A DNA stretch of 58,937 nucleotides from Chroococcus sp. CMT-3BRIN-NPC107 (lineage in GTDB: Bacteria; Cyanobacteriota; Cyanobacteriia; Cyanobacteriales; Chroococcidiopsidaceae): the NCBI GenBank assembly GCA_019359635.1, contig JAHHGY010000015.1, forward strand, positions 1 through 58,937. The letters run 5' to 3'. Under the pieces are notes generated by a model, which did not search any database, was not told where the DNA came from, and saw nothing but the letters and a program-made list of their open reading frames with translations. Positions 1 to 8,927 of this stretch are shown one piece after another; positions within the stretch are counted from its first letter, which is position 1, and every line of letters begins with the position of its first letter. The position numbers and the translations under genes are program-made.

Positions 1-117
1 GTGCAAAAATCATCAATCTCACAAAATAAAGCTTCTAAACTAGACATAGATGGAGGCGCTGAATACGTTAACTTCATTTCAGCTTACTTGCCTCCTCCTT
101 TTCTTATCCCGAACTGA

Positions 118-471
118 CGTTATTTAGCGCAAATTGCCCCAGAGATTGTATTTTTACCTCTGCGCTGCGATCCTCACCCCGAGCATCGTGCTAGTTTCCA
201 ATTGGTTAGCAAGGCAATAAATAACTTAAAGATGACTTTGCGTGAAGTTGAGTATCCAATCTGGGATTGGGATGTACAGCAAAGGGGTAATTGGGATAAG
301 ACGAGGTTTAGTAGCTGGCGATTAGATATTAGTTTTGTACTGAAATTAAAACAAAAAGCGATCGCCTCTTATCGTTCGCAAATCACTAATTTAATTGATG
401 ACGATCCCCAGGGGTTTCGGCTGACACCAGAAATGTTGGCAAATTTTACTCGTCCAGTGGAAGTTTATTTA
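118..471 (+). pseudogene. PIG-L (LmbE-like) deacetylase, C-terminal remnant
   Basis: The reading frame from about 118 reads QIAPEIVFLP, then RCDPHPEHRASFQ, then (around 360-470) SYRSQ-TNLIDDDPQGFRL-PEMLA and RPVEVYL. These resemble the C-terminal third of PIG-L/LmbE zinc-dependent N-deacetylases, including an HPEHR metal-site-like segment. The N-terminal half with the usual PHPDDE motif is missing: an in-frame TGA lies at 115-117, and the ELT-type residues just upstream fit only in another frame, suggesting a frameshift near 119. At about 472 the similarity stops and becomes Uma2-like sequence in another frame. An open frame continues to 597 as a chimeric ORF, starting TTG at 202, which I do not regard as a functional gene. 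In several cyanobacteria PIG-L genes neighbour GT2 glycosyltransferases like the one at 1730-2773, so this may be a relic of such a cluster (inference). Confidence 0.6.
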
Positions 472-473
472 TT

Positions 474-833
474 CGTTGTACTTTTGGAGAGCGATCGCTT
501 GTTCCAAACATTTCTATATTTACTTGGCAGCAAATCCCCCGTCAAGAAAATGGTAGAGTTGCTAATATTTTTGCTAAAGCCCCAGATTGGACGATAGAAA
601 TTCTTTCACCCGACCAAAGCCAAACGAAAGTTACTAAAAATATTCTGCATTGTCTAAATTACTCAACTCAGATGGGTTGGCTAATAGTTCCTAAAGAGCA
701 ATCGGTGTTTGTTTACTTACCAGATAAACCAACAACTGTTTTCGAGCGCCTAGAGGTACGTTTACCAGTACCTGATTTTGCTAAAGATTTAGAGCTTACT
801 GTCGGCGAATTATTTAACTGGCTGCTAGATTAG
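474..833 (+). pseudogene. Uma2 family (DUF820) endonuclease, 5'-truncated remnant
   Basis: Frame 3 from 474 reads RCTFGERSLVPNIS-FTWQQIP, then APDWTIEILSPDQSQTKV, LHCLNYSTQMGWLI and PVPDFAKDLELTVGELF, ending TAG at 831-833. This is the C-terminal two thirds of a Uma2-type PD-(D/E)XK protein (family pattern: VPDI then PDWTIEVLSP). The N-terminal third and a start codon are absent; upstream sequence is the PIG-L remnant. The stop codon overlaps the stop of the convergent intact Uma2 gene by two bases, so two Uma2 copies lie tail to tail. Confidence 0.65.
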
Positions 834-1408
834 TCCCAAAAAGACGAAAGATTAAGAACAAAACCTGGCAAAACATCGTCTCCATCAATCTGTTGCAAAG
901 AGTTGAAAATCTGCTTAGGTTGATTAGCTGGATATATTTCTATTTGTCGATCTTGGGGATTAATTAACCACCCCAAACGCAAACCATTACTAAGATACTC
1001 CTGCATTTTTTGCTGTAATGCTGCAAGGGCATCGCTTGGCGATCGCAATTCAATCACAAAATCGGGACAAATTGGCGGAAACTTCTGCTGTTGCTCAGTT
1101 GTAAGTCGATCCCAGTTTTCTTTAGCAATCCAAGCTGCATCGGGAGAGCGATCGCTACCATTAGGGAGTTTGAAGCAAGTTGAAGAACTAAAAACTTTAC
1201 CAAGTTGTGAATGCCTGTTCCAATAGACTAAATCGGCTATTAAGTCAGCTTCTCGGCTGCCTCCTTCACCTCCTACGGGTGACATAATTACTAGCTCTCC
1301 ATCGACGGTACGTTCAAATTTTAATTCCCGATGGTTTAAACATAGTTGGTAAAACTGATCGTCACTCAGTTCTACAAAAGGTTTAAGGTTGAGAGTAATT
1401 GCAGTCAT
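830..1408 (-). CDS. Uma2 family endonuclease (DUF820)
   Basis: A 192-residue protein of the Uma2/DUF820 family, abundant in cyanobacteria. It has the PD-(D/E)XK-like fold, but its cellular role is unknown. Family features are ELSDDQFYQLC near the N terminus, DAAWI (the metal-binding Asp region) in the middle, PDFVIELRSPSD around residue 120, the MQEYLSNGLRLGWLI segment, and a DVLPGFVLNLSSFW end. The open frame extends eight codons upstream to 1432, but the ATG at 1408 gives MTAITLNLKPF, the usual start context, so I chose it. It is convergent with, and touches, a truncated Uma2 relic. Family assignment is firm; function is not. Confidence 0.85.
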   Translation of the reverse strand: MTAITLNLKPFVELSDDQFYQLCLNHRELKFERTVDGELVIMSPVGGEGGSREADLIADLVYWNRHSQLGKVFSSSTCFKLPNGSDRSPDAAWIAKENWDRLTTEQQQKFPPICPDFVIELRSPSDALAALQQKMQEYLSNGLRLGWLINPQDRQIEIYPANQPKQIFNSLQQIDGDDVLPGFVLNLSSFWD

Positions 1409-1472
1409 GGCAAACACCGGACACGATGACACGCCCTAAATATTAATTATAAATGTTAGTAGCTCCCCACGG

Positions 1473-1712
1473 CTATGAAGGAATTAATAATTCAATCCGC
1501 AAATTAGGAAAATCTTGGGGAGAAGGACTAGATAACTTAATTGAGTCATATTGAGAAACGCGATCGCATTTTTTCCTTAATTCATCAAGATATATTCGTA
1601 ATTGGGCGATCGCTTGTCTAATCTCTACCTTTTGCCAACTTGCGCCCAAATCCCTTCTTGTTGTTGGCGTTGCTCGATTTTCTCAAACAATAAACTAAAA
1701 GTATAGGGTTGA
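1473..1712 (-). pseudogene. decayed or unrecognised small ORF
   Basis: On the minus strand, one frame reads KELTQPYTFSLLFEKIEQR then an IWAQVGKR segment before a stop. The neighbouring frame then continues as WQKVEIRQAIAQLRIYLDEL, CDRVSQYD and a PNLRIELLIPS end, with the stop at 1473-1475. The two pieces look like one roughly 80-residue helical protein split by a frameshift near 1645. There is no ATG at a sensible place. I do not recognise the family. It lies just downstream of the GT2 gene on the same strand. Confidence 0.3.
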
Positions 1713-1729
1713 GTCAATTCTTTTGCTAA

Positions 1730-2773
1730 CTATTGAACATTTACCCCTAAATCTGCCGCCATTTGAGCTATTTGAGCTATATTTGGCTGATAACCGTCTA
1801 AAATTCCCGACCAAAGTATTCGCAATTGGTGACGCACTTGCAAACGAAGCGCGATCGCATTTACAGGTTCTACTAAAAACGGTTGCCCGTCAATACCCAT
1901 CGTTGTCCATTGATTTAATTGATTTGCTAACCCTAAAGTGGCGCGTCCGGTTTGTCTTGCTGAAGTAATAACTTTTACTAGGAGACTGTGACAAAAACGC
2001 GCGTTTACCCGCAATAAGGCTTGGTAAAAAGCTACATCTTCCGGGGTTCGGACTGCGGGTAAGCGTCCTGCTTGTTGATACATCTGGGCTGTTACGGCAA
2101 GGCTTGCACCATAATGTTGATAGTGGCGAGGAAAGCGATCGTAGGGGTCGGGATCGATATAATCTTCTAATTCGGCAATTAAAAAACGATAGCCAACTTC
2201 GCGCAGATAGCAAGCTTTGGCGTAGTTATTTAAGGATGCGCGATCGCTTTTAGTTGTATAAATTCTCCCACCTACAGCATCCGCACCCGCCGCAATTTCG
2301 GCGATGTTTGCAGCAACCCAAGTCGGTCTAACTTGTGAATCGCCATCGGTTGACGCAATTATTCCTTGCTTGCGTCCTAAATAAACCAAACGACGATAAG
2401 CTTCATCCATCAAAATTTGCCGCACCTTGCCAATATAAGCCTCCGCCGGAGATAGAGTTATTTCGACTACGTGCAGAACTAATTTAGGATGCCATCTGGC
2501 AAAATGACGGGCAATTTCGGCGGAATTATCGCTGCAATTATTCGCTAATAAAATAACTTCACAACGCCGCCAATTGAGTTTATTTCCGTTTAAGTCGATT
2601 TGGTAAGTTAAGGCGCTAAGAGTGGCTTTTAGGGTTTGGGCTTCGTTGCGAACGGGGACGATAACGCAAACTTCGCATTCAGCTAAGGGCGGTGTTGGTA
2701 CGAGAAGCACCGGAGACTTTTGAGGTAAGCTACTTGCTAAATTTGCCAATAACTCTATGCGCTCATCGCCCAT
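1730..2773 (-). CDS. glycosyltransferase family 2 protein
   Basis: A 347-residue cytosolic or membrane-associated GT-A glycosyltransferase. The nucleotide-sugar binding start CVIVPVRNEAQTL sits near residues 31-43, followed by VILLANNCSDNSAEIA (residues 73-88) and the metal-binding style STDGDSQVRPTWV near 140-153, where DGD acts as the DXD. A later RTPEDVAFYQALL motif fits the acceptor/catalytic ED region. No transmembrane segment is evident. The donor and acceptor cannot be read from sequence. The only nearby partner is the decayed PIG-L deacetylase at 118-471, which could once have worked with it on an N-acetylated sugar (inference). The start is ATG at 2773; an alternative is not obvious. 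Confidence 0.85.
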   Translation of the reverse strand: MGDERIELLANLASSLPQKSPVLLVPTPPLAECEVCVIVPVRNEAQTLKATLSALTYQIDLNGNKLNWRRCEVILLANNCSDNSAEIARHFARWHPKLVLHVVEITLSPAEAYIGKVRQILMDEAYRRLVYLGRKQGIIASTDGDSQVRPTWVAANIAEIAAGADAVGGRIYTTKSDRASLNNYAKACYLREVGYRFLIAELEDYIDPDPYDRFPRHYQHYGASLAVTAQMYQQAGRLPAVRTPEDVAFYQALLRVNARFCHSLLVKVITSARQTGRATLGLANQLNQWTTMGIDGQPFLVEPVNAIALRLQVRHQLRILWSGILDGYQPNIAQIAQMAADLGVNVQ

Positions 2774-3105
2774 AGCACTTTTTCAATTTTCTACGATCGC
2801 AAAACATGAAATAGCTTTGTAAATCTTAATAAAACTATTTTGTCATTTTAGTTTTTCATAGAAATCTGTCTAGTGGATGGTTGGTATGAATAACCACAAA
2901 AATAGTTAATATATGACCGAGAATTTTCTAGATTCAGAGTTATTAAAAACTATCTTCAATTACTCCCATTGCAGCAGAAAATTTTATGTTGTATTTTTTA
3001 CTACAATGTGATTTTTAGTTTTAAACCCACTAAAAAATAACATCATTGCCTAAACCAGCAACAATGCTAACGTACAGCAAAATAAAAGTTTTTAAAAACT
3101 AGCCT
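2774..3105. other. AT-rich intergenic gap without recognisable gene
   Basis: About 330 bases between the GT2 gene and the SRPBCC gene, both on the minus strand. The sequence is AT-rich with several stops in all frames. I see no RNA gene, repeat or convincing terminator. It must contain the promoter for the GT2 gene. Confidence 0.4.
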
Positions 3106-3573
3106 TTAATAAGGATGCGTCCCAACTCTTTGAGCTTTTGCTTGCACGGCGTAATCGCGGAAACGTTCTAAATCGGCTTTAATCGTCGATTCTACGGCTT
3201 TACCTAAAAATAGGTTGTCCATAATTTTGCCCAAAATTCCCGGAATCGCATAGGCAATAGAGAGTTTGACAATACTACTATTATTGGGGCGATCGTAAAA
3301 GCGAATTGCGCCCCGATTGGGCAACCCATCCACCGATTCCCACTCAATAATTTGGTGAGGGACAATTTTTGTCAGGCGCGACATCCAGCTAAATTCCAAA
3401 CTACCTGTTTTTAACTTCCAGCGCGATAGCTGCGGATTTTCTGGTAAAACTTTTACCGAATCAATCCACTTCATCCATAAAGGCATCTGCTCCAAATCCG
3501 CCCATAGCTGCCAAACTAAATCTATAGGAGCATCTACTTCAACCTGTACGCTATGCTCTAACCAATCAGCCAT
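3106..3573 (-). CDS. SRPBCC (START/Bet v1-like) family protein
   Basis: A 155-residue single-domain protein of the SRPBCC helix-grip fold (polyketide cyclase/dehydrase-like). It begins with the typical VQVEVDAPIDLVWQLWADLEQMPLWMKWI pattern (residues 8-36), then IIEWESVDGLPNRGAIRFYD, and ends with a long C-terminal helix (LGKAVESTIKADLERFRDYA). The fold makes a hydrophobic cavity, but no catalytic residues can be inferred. It starts 28 bases after the zds stop on the same strand, so it is probably co-transcribed. A similar gene next to zds is common in cyanobacteria, suggesting a role around carotenoid or isoprenoid ligands (inference). Confidence 0.85.
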   Translation of the reverse strand: MADWLEHSVQVEVDAPIDLVWQLWADLEQMPLWMKWIDSVKVLPENPQLSRWKLKTGSLEFSWMSRLTKIVPHQIIEWESVDGLPNRGAIRFYDRPNNSSIVKLSIAYAIPGILGKIMDNLFLGKAVESTIKADLERFRDYAVQAKAQRVGTHPY

Positions 3574-3600
3574 CTAGTTTTCCTCTATTATTTTTTTGAG

Positions 3601-5067
3601 CTACGCTACGGTAGATAATTGCGGGGGATTTTCTACTACATTAGCCAAAATTACTTTCGCTGCCTGACGACCAGAAAGGGTTGCGCCTTCCATACTATCG
3701 ATATAGTCTTGCTGCGTGTAACTTCCTGCTAAAAAGAAATTACTTATAGGTGTTTTTTGGGCTGGGCGATACACATCCATGCCAGGGGCTTCGCGGTATA
3801 ATGACTGAGCGAGTTTGACAACGCTAAACCAAGTCATATTTAATTCCCGCGATGAAGGAAATAAGGCGTGGACTTGCTTAAGAACGTGCTGGGCAATTTC
3901 TTCATTGCTTTGTTTAATAAATGGATCTCCCGGTGTTAGTACCAGTTGCATTAACGAGCCTTTTCCAGGAATGTAGTAGTCACTGGGGCTAGTTAAAGCT
4001 AAATCTGCAAAACAAGAAAAGTCAGCATCCGCCGTATAAAGTAAATTATCTATCCCTGTAGCATGGTCTAATTGAGTTCGTTCGGTCGCATCTTGCAACT
4101 CTGTTACCCAACCATCAAATCTTAACTGTACGGTAGCAACAGGTACGGTATCTAACTTGTAAATTTTGTCAAACTCCGACCATTTGCGCCATTGTTGGGG
4201 TAAAACTCGCTGAATTCCTGGGACATCGCCAGCAAATAGATAAGCATCCGCTAAAACTGTTTCTTCTGTTTCGCCTTTAGCAATTACTAAGCCCGTAACT
4301 TTTGTTTGTTCGTCTTCCCCTGCAAACTGAATTTCTCTAACACGGCGGCGAGTATGGATTTTTACCCCTCTAGCTTCCAAATATTCCACAATTGGTTTAA
4401 GCAAATACTCGTGGGGAGAACCTTCTAGCATTCGCAATACCGAAGCTTCGCTTTTAGTTGCAAACATCAAGAAAATTGTTAGCATACAACGAGCAGAAAT
4501 ATTTTCGGTATCGATAAAGCCGAGGGCGTAAGCGATGGGATTCCACATCCGCTTGAGACTACCGTTACTACCTCCTTGGCGGCGAAACCAATCAGCAAAG
4601 CTGACGCTATCCAAATTGCGGATAGTTTTCATTGCGCCTTCAAAGTCTACCAAACCGCGAACTATGGGGCTAGTACCGAGTGCGATCGCATTTTGGGCTT
4701 TATCGAGTAGAGATAGTTGAGAAGTAGTAAAAAATGCCTTTAAACCATTAAAGGGCGCACCAGTCAGGAAACGAAAATCTAATTCGCCGATGCGTCCGCC
4801 TTCGTTAATAAAAGTATGGGTATGTTGCTTTAAGCGCAAGTTATCTAGCGCCCCCACTTTTTTCATTAAGTCAAATAGTTGATAATAGTTGCCAAAAAAG
4901 ACGTGCAATCCCATCTCTACATGATTGCCATCTGTGTCTACCCAACTGCCAACTTTGCCGCCAACAAACGGACGAGATTCAAAAATTTCTACGTTCCAGC
5001 CCGCATCTGCTAATTCTACAGCACTTGCCAGCCCTGCTAGCCCTGCCCCAACGATCGCAACCCGCAT
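3601..5067 (-). CDS. zds: 9,9'-di-cis-zeta-carotene desaturase
   Basis: A 488-residue FAD-dependent desaturase converting zeta-carotene through neurosporene to lycopene with plastoquinone as acceptor, acting at the membrane. The N-terminal Rossmann motif [21 protein letters not shown] is followed by [16 protein letters not shown] (residues 3-43). The [17 protein letters not shown] block is typical of the plant/cyanobacterial PDS-ZDS (CrtP/CrtQ) type, not bacterial CrtI. The C terminus carries [19 protein letters not shown], the second FAD-binding signature. Length fits CrtQ/ZDS (about 480-490). It heads a minus-strand run continuing into the SRPBCC gene. Distinction from phytoene desaturase rests on recall of ZDS sequences and gene context; fairly sure. 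Confidence 0.93.
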   Translation of the reverse strand: MRVAIVGAGLAGLASAVELADAGWNVEIFESRPFVGGKVGSWVDTDGNHVEMGLHVFFGNYYQLFDLMKKVGALDNLRLKQHTHTFINEGGRIGELDFRFLTGAPFNGLKAFFTTSQLSLLDKAQNAIALGTSPIVRGLVDFEGAMKTIRNLDSVSFADWFRRQGGSNGSLKRMWNPIAYALGFIDTENISARCMLTIFLMFATKSEASVLRMLEGSPHEYLLKPIVEYLEARGVKIHTRRRVREIQFAGEDEQTKVTGLVIAKGETEETVLADAYLFAGDVPGIQRVLPQQWRKWSEFDKIYKLDTVPVATVQLRFDGWVTELQDATERTQLDHATGIDNLLYTADADFSCFADLALTSPSDYYIPGKGSLMQLVLTPGDPFIKQSNEEIAQHVLKQVHALFPSSRELNMTWFSVVKLAQSLYREAPGMDVYRPAQKTPISNFFLAGSYTQQDYIDSMEGATLSGRQAAKVILANVVENPPQLSTVA

Positions 5068-5102
5068 CTAGTATTTAATCCTTATTGCATTCAATACATA
5101 TT

Positions 5103-6008
5103 TTAATCTGTTAGCGGTTTTGTTTTCATGGGTAAATAAGGAGAATATTCTTTAAACTGCCATTGCCAGGGAGTAGTAGCAGAAAGAGACTTTACTTTCT
5201 CAATTTGAAATTCTACCAAACGTTCAGCCCCAGCAAATTCTAGAGCTATTTGGCTATCCCAGGCGATCGCAGCTTTTCCTGTAAGCTGAAGCGTGTCCCC
5301 CGTTGCAAAATCTATAAATAATAGTCCAGCTTGGGGATTTTCGACCAAATTGCCCAAAGTATTAAACATATTATTGCCAGCATAATCGGGAAAAACTAAC
5401 TCGTCTTTTTGCAAAACTCGCACAAAGCCTGGATAGCCACCACGATGGGACGCATCCGCGCCGCTTTGGGGGTGAAAACTAGCAATAAAAAATGTATCGG
5501 CTTGTTGGATAAATTGCTGCTGCTGAGGCGATAGCGTTGCACCAATTTGGATGTTTGGCTTACCTCGATTAGTAGTAGCTTTAATCTCTCGCTTTTGAAT
5601 GTACTGAGGACAATTGAAATATACTTGCTGGGTATGCAAATAAATCTTTTTATCCTGTACTTTAGCTTTACCGTTCAACCGCAACCGTCTACGGGTGGCT
5701 AAATCGATGACTAATAAACCAAGTTCATCTTTAAGGCGTAAATTTTCTTTTAACTCATCGCTGTCAATATCAATTTTTACTATTTGTTCAGCTACAGCTT
5801 GCAAAAATCCTAGTTTACCCGTAAGCAAAGAAGCCCAAACGCGATTATTAGCATCAATGGTACAGGCGATCGCTAATCTTTGACTAGCTAAGAAATTTTG
5901 CATGGCTGGTTTAATAATTGCCCCACCCATTCCCTGTGCTAAACTTTCAGCTTCTGCTTGAACACCTACACGCGCTTGGACTGCAATTTCTCCAGCATGG
6001 TAAATCAT
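5103..6008 (-). CDS. pyridoxamine 5'-phosphate oxidase family (FMN-binding split barrel) protein
   Basis: A 301-residue protein built from two split-barrel halves: an N-terminal half with RVWASLLTGKLGFLQAV and a C-terminal half with DTFFIASFHPQSGADASHRGG and VRVLQKDELVFPDYAGNNMFNTLGNL. The latter is the signature of PPOX-like flavoproteins, sometimes fused to ferredoxin domains; no such fusion is present here. It would bind FMN or a related flavin/heme cofactor in the cytosol. The substrate is unknown. It is on the same strand between a GST gene (33-base gap) and zds (35-base gap), so a co-transcribed GST-PPOX-zds-SRPBCC run is plausible, hinting at redox or detoxification work. Confidence 0.82.
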   Translation of the reverse strand: MIYHAGEIAVQARVGVQAEAESLAQGMGGAIIKPAMQNFLASQRLAIACTIDANNRVWASLLTGKLGFLQAVAEQIVKIDIDSDELKENLRLKDELGLLVIDLATRRRLRLNGKAKVQDKKIYLHTQQVYFNCPQYIQKREIKATTNRGKPNIQIGATLSPQQQQFIQQADTFFIASFHPQSGADASHRGGYPGFVRVLQKDELVFPDYAGNNMFNTLGNLVENPQAGLLFIDFATGDTLQLTGKAAIAWDSQIALEFAGAERLVEFQIEKVKSLSATTPWQWQFKEYSPYLPMKTKPLTD

Positions 6009-6041
6009 TCCTTAATCCTCTAATAAGTTTGTTTGAGTAAT

Positions 6042-6638
6042 TTATAAACCTGGCATACTTATATAACCGGGAAGTTGCTTGATGCGGCTAATCCAAGCAA
6101 TTACATGAGGATAATCTTTCAAAACAATTTTGCCATCGGCGGCTAGGGCTATGTAAGGGAAACAAGCAATATCCGCAATAGTTGGGCGAGCGCATTCTAA
6201 CCAGTTTTGCCCTTGCAAAGCTTCGTTGATAACTTGTAGGACTTTATAGGCTTTGTTTTGAGCTAATTCTAAATCTATAGGGGCGTTGAATATAAAATGC
6301 AATCTAGAAGCAGCAATCCCTTGTTGAATTTCATTTGCTGTTGTCGATAACCATTGCACAACTTTAGCCATTTCTTCTGCTTCTACAGGTAGCCAGTCTT
6401 CACCACCGTAGCGCCGCGCTAAATATACCAAAATTGCTTGAGAATCGCGAATAATTACGTCTCCATCTATCAAAATTGGTACTTGTCCAAATGGATTTAG
6501 TTTTAAAAACGTGCTTGACTTATGTTCCCCTGCTTGCAAATTAACAGCTACAAGCTCATGCTCTAATCGTAATAGAGACAACATCAGCCGAACTTTATAG
6601 CAATTTCCTGATAAATTTAGGTCGTACAGCTTCAGCAT
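6042..6638 (-). CDS. glutathione S-transferase family protein
   Basis: A 198-residue GST with an N-terminal thioredoxin-like domain (MLKLYDLNLSGNCYKVRLML, then LNPFGQVPILIDGD and the glutathione-contacting DSQAILVYLARRYG near residue 65) and a helical C-terminal domain containing ARPTIADIACFPYIA. The open frame runs to 6680, but that upstream part lies inside the regulator's operator; ATG at 6638 gives the canonical start. It is divergent from a TetR regulator 94 bases away, whose operators sit between them, so it is very likely repressed by that regulator. Probably a detoxification enzyme; substrate unknown. Confidence 0.88.
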   Translation of the reverse strand: MLKLYDLNLSGNCYKVRLMLSLLRLEHELVAVNLQAGEHKSSTFLKLNPFGQVPILIDGDVIIRDSQAILVYLARRYGGEDWLPVEAEEMAKVVQWLSTTANEIQQGIAASRLHFIFNAPIDLELAQNKAYKVLQVINEALQGQNWLECARPTIADIACFPYIALAADGKIVLKDYPHVIAWISRIKQLPGYISMPGL

Positions 6639-6661
6639 TGCCTTTTTTCCAAAACTTTTTA

Positions 6662-6706
6662 TACCGATCGTTCGGTACAAACCACTCTAACAAGCGTTCG
6701 GTACAA
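6662..6706. promoter_or_regulatory. probable TetR operators in the GST/tetR divergent promoter
   Basis: The 12-mer CGTTCGGTACAA occurs twice, at 6669-6680 and 6695-6706, exactly 26 bases apart. The first copy forms an imperfect palindrome, TACCGATCGTTCGGTA (6662-6677). This is the size and symmetry expected of TetR-family operators and lies between the two divergent starts. Control of both genes is inferred, not shown. Confidence 0.7.
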
Positions 6707-6732
6707 TAGCAAGTAAATATTACGCTTACCTA

Positions 6733-7281
6733 ATGGTTAAAAACGAAACGATCGTTCAACTATTAACTGTATTTCGACGATACGGTTATGAAGGTGCTAC
6801 TTTGACGCGGCTTTCCGAAGCTACAGGTTTAGGCAAAGCTAGTCTTTACCATCATTTCCCCAAAGGAAAAGAAGAAATTGCTGCCGTAGTTCTCAATTAC
6901 ACCAACGATTGGATGGCGGCAAATATTATCGCTCCCTTGGGCGACAAAGAGCGTCAAGGGTTGTCAAAAATTAAGGAAATGACAAAAAAAGTCAACGAGC
7001 TTTATAGTTGCGGTCAAAAGTCTTGTATATTAGCTGTGCTAGTGCTGGGGGAATCTAATGATATATTTCACAACCAAATTCAGCAAGCATTAAAACTTTG
7101 GATTGATACTTTAGCTAAAGTTTTAATCGAAGCTGGCTTAGACGAAAAAACAGCACTTTACAGGGCTGAAGATGCCATTTTACAAATCCAGGGTTCATTA
7201 ATACTAGCGCGGGGATTAAATGACACAAAACCATTCGAGCGCGTCCTCAATCATTTACCCGAAACTTTACTCAAAGTCTAA
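6733..7281 (+). CDS. TetR/AcrR family transcriptional regulator (LmrA/YxaF type)
   Basis: A 182-residue repressor with an N-terminal TetR helix-turn-helix (residues 7-50, including YEGATLTRLSEATGLGKASLYHHFPKGKEE) and a C-terminal ligand-binding helical domain like that of LmrA/YxaF regulators (CGQKSCILAVLVLGES, then a tail of helices). It is divergent from a GST gene, with two operator-like repeats at 6662-6706, so autoregulation and control of the GST, perhaps through to zds, are likely. The ligand is unknown. It converges on the next gene with an 11-base gap. Confidence 0.9.
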   Translation: MVKNETIVQLLTVFRRYGYEGATLTRLSEATGLGKASLYHHFPKGKEEIAAVVLNYTNDWMAANIIAPLGDKERQGLSKIKEMTKKVNELYSCGQKSCILAVLVLGESNDIFHNQIQQALKLWIDTLAKVLIEAGLDEKTALYRAEDAILQIQGSLILARGLNDTKPFERVLNHLPETLLKV

Positions 7282-7292
7282 TTTACCCCAAA

Positions 7293-8927
7293 TTACTCAA
7301 ATTGCGGCATTAGTTGCAACGTCCCAATGCCTAAATCTTGAGGCAAGAGGTTTTTTCCTTCAAACAGCGCCATCATATCTTTTAAATGCGGCTTTCCCCG
7401 CGAAGCTCCCATTAATCCCCTAGCAATGATTAAACCGCAATAACCACCAGTATTTTTACACCGCTCGTCCCATTTTTTTCGCGCCGCAACGTGAACCGGA
7501 TCTTGGTCTAAAAACTCGCCAAACAAAAACATTTCGCTGTTTTCAGTTTTTAAGACTCCTAAATCGTAACGTTCCCCTTCAAAAGGGTCAGCGCCAGGAT
7601 TAAAACCAATGCCTTGAAGCCCACCCGCTTCTTGAATAGCGGTAATTATTGTCACGGCTTTGGGGCGGGATGTTTGGATTAAAATTACTGGCAATCCATC
7701 GCCCCCTTGAGTCGGTTGTCCGACTTGGTGGTGAATTGCGCCAATACGCAGATAACCCACCATTTCCCAAGAAACTACACCCAAGCTTAAAAAAGAGTCT
7801 TCGGGGATCAAGTCATCTCGCAATGATTGAAAAGTTGGCATTTCATCTAGGTCATCATCACCATCAAAAGTCATCGCCTCTAATTCGGCGGTGAGTTCGG
7901 GCATTGTTGCAACGGTGACAGCAATCGGTTTTTCTTTAGGTTTTGCCTCTGTAGGTGGTAGAGAAATCTTATATTTATGTTTGAGAGGGGTTATTTCTTC
8001 GGCTAAAACTTCGCGTTCGGCTCGAATAAAGCGATTTAGACCCTCTAACGCTACATACATAGCGATCGCTTCTTCTTCATACAATACCGAGCGCAAGCCC
8101 TCTAAGGGATGAATATTCCCGAAAGATGGCTGTATTTCTGCTAGAGGTAAATCTGCTAAATCGAGAATATCGTCTTCGTTGTCCTCATCATCATCGTCAT
8201 CATCAGTATCAAAAGTTAAAAACAAGCAATCTTGCTGTAAAAAAGCTTCTTCTAAATTTCCCGGAGCCTCGTCTTCTAATAATACCTTTGCCCGAAATTG
8301 CTTCAAAGACTCTTGGGAGCGATAAAGCAAAATTCCGTACTCCATCCCCAGCATTCCCATAACAGAAGCGTAGAGAGTGTCAATATCCCATTGATTTAAT
8401 TCAATGGAGATAATTTGATGCTCCTCTAATATTTCCCAAGGGGCGCTATGCCAAATTTCAAAGGCTTTTTGATTGAGGGCTTGAGCGTACTGGGGCGGTA
8501 ATTCGGGAATTTGACTGTCTACTACTTCTTGAAAGCTGCGGTACAGTTCGTCAATTAATGGTAAATCGGGGACGTAATCGATGGCAATATCTAACTCTTG
8601 GAGAGCGCCACGTAAAAAAAACTGAATTTCACGATCGCGGACGACAATTTTTTGGGGACGGGCGGGTTTAGCGGGGCTATTGGGATGCTCTATGGCTCTT
8701 AATAACGTCCGGACAATTGCCTCCGGGCCCGTGTCTTGGGCTACCACATCCATCGCTCGGACAACGCCTTGAGAACCATCTACCCAGAGGATGCACTCAC
8801 CTTTTGATTCTGAATTGGATTCTAACGCCGATGTTGGGGGCGAAAATGGACGGCGATCGCCCTCCCAAACACTAGAAATCTGGTTTAATTGTTGTAACCG
8901 ACGACGGGTAGCACTATTCAAAGACAT
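7293..8927 (-). CDS. conserved cyanobacterial hypothetical protein (DUF6930-like)
   Basis: A large protein of about 544 residues. It begins MSLNSATRRRLQQLNQISSV, then ECILWVDGSQGVVRAMDVV and an IVVRDREIQFFLRGAL segment. A very acidic stretch, a run of Asp/Glu roughly midway (DTDDDDDDEDNEDD), separates it from a C-terminal half containing YLRIGAIHHQVGQ and VILIQTSRPKAVTIITAI. No catalytic motif or membrane segment is evident. The similarity to DUF6930 proteins is from recall. Open frame extends to 8945, but ATG at 8927 gives the conserved-looking N terminus. Function unknown; it appears to be transcribed alone. Confidence 0.72.
   Translation of the reverse strand: MSLNSATRRRLQQLNQISSVWEGDRRPFSPPTSALESNSESKGECILWVDGSQGVVRAMDVVAQDTGPEAIVRTLLRAIEHPNSPAKPARPQKIVVRDREIQFFLRGALQELDIAIDYVPDLPLIDELYRSFQEVVDSQIPELPPQYAQALNQKAFEIWHSAPWEILEEHQIISIELNQWDIDTLYASVMGMLGMEYGILLYRSQESLKQFRAKVLLEDEAPGNLEEAFLQQDCLFLTFDTDDDDDDEDNEDDILDLADLPLAEIQPSFGNIHPLEGLRSVLYEEEAIAMYVALEGLNRFIRAEREVLAEEITPLKHKYKISLPPTEAKPKEKPIAVTVATMPELTAELEAMTFDGDDDLDEMPTFQSLRDDLIPEDSFLSLGVVSWEMVGYLRIGAIHHQVGQPTQGGDGLPVILIQTSRPKAVTIITAIQEAGGLQGIGFNPGADPFEGERYDLGVLKTENSEMFLFGEFLDQDPVHVAARKKWDERCKNTGGYCGLIIARGLMGASRGKPHLKDMMALFEGKNLLPQDLGIGTLQLMPQFE

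Noticed and set aside
202..597. 131-residue ORF as an intact gene
   Set aside because: Its N-terminal part is PIG-L C-terminal sequence and its tail is out-of-frame Uma2 sequence; start codon is TTG. Treated as two relics.
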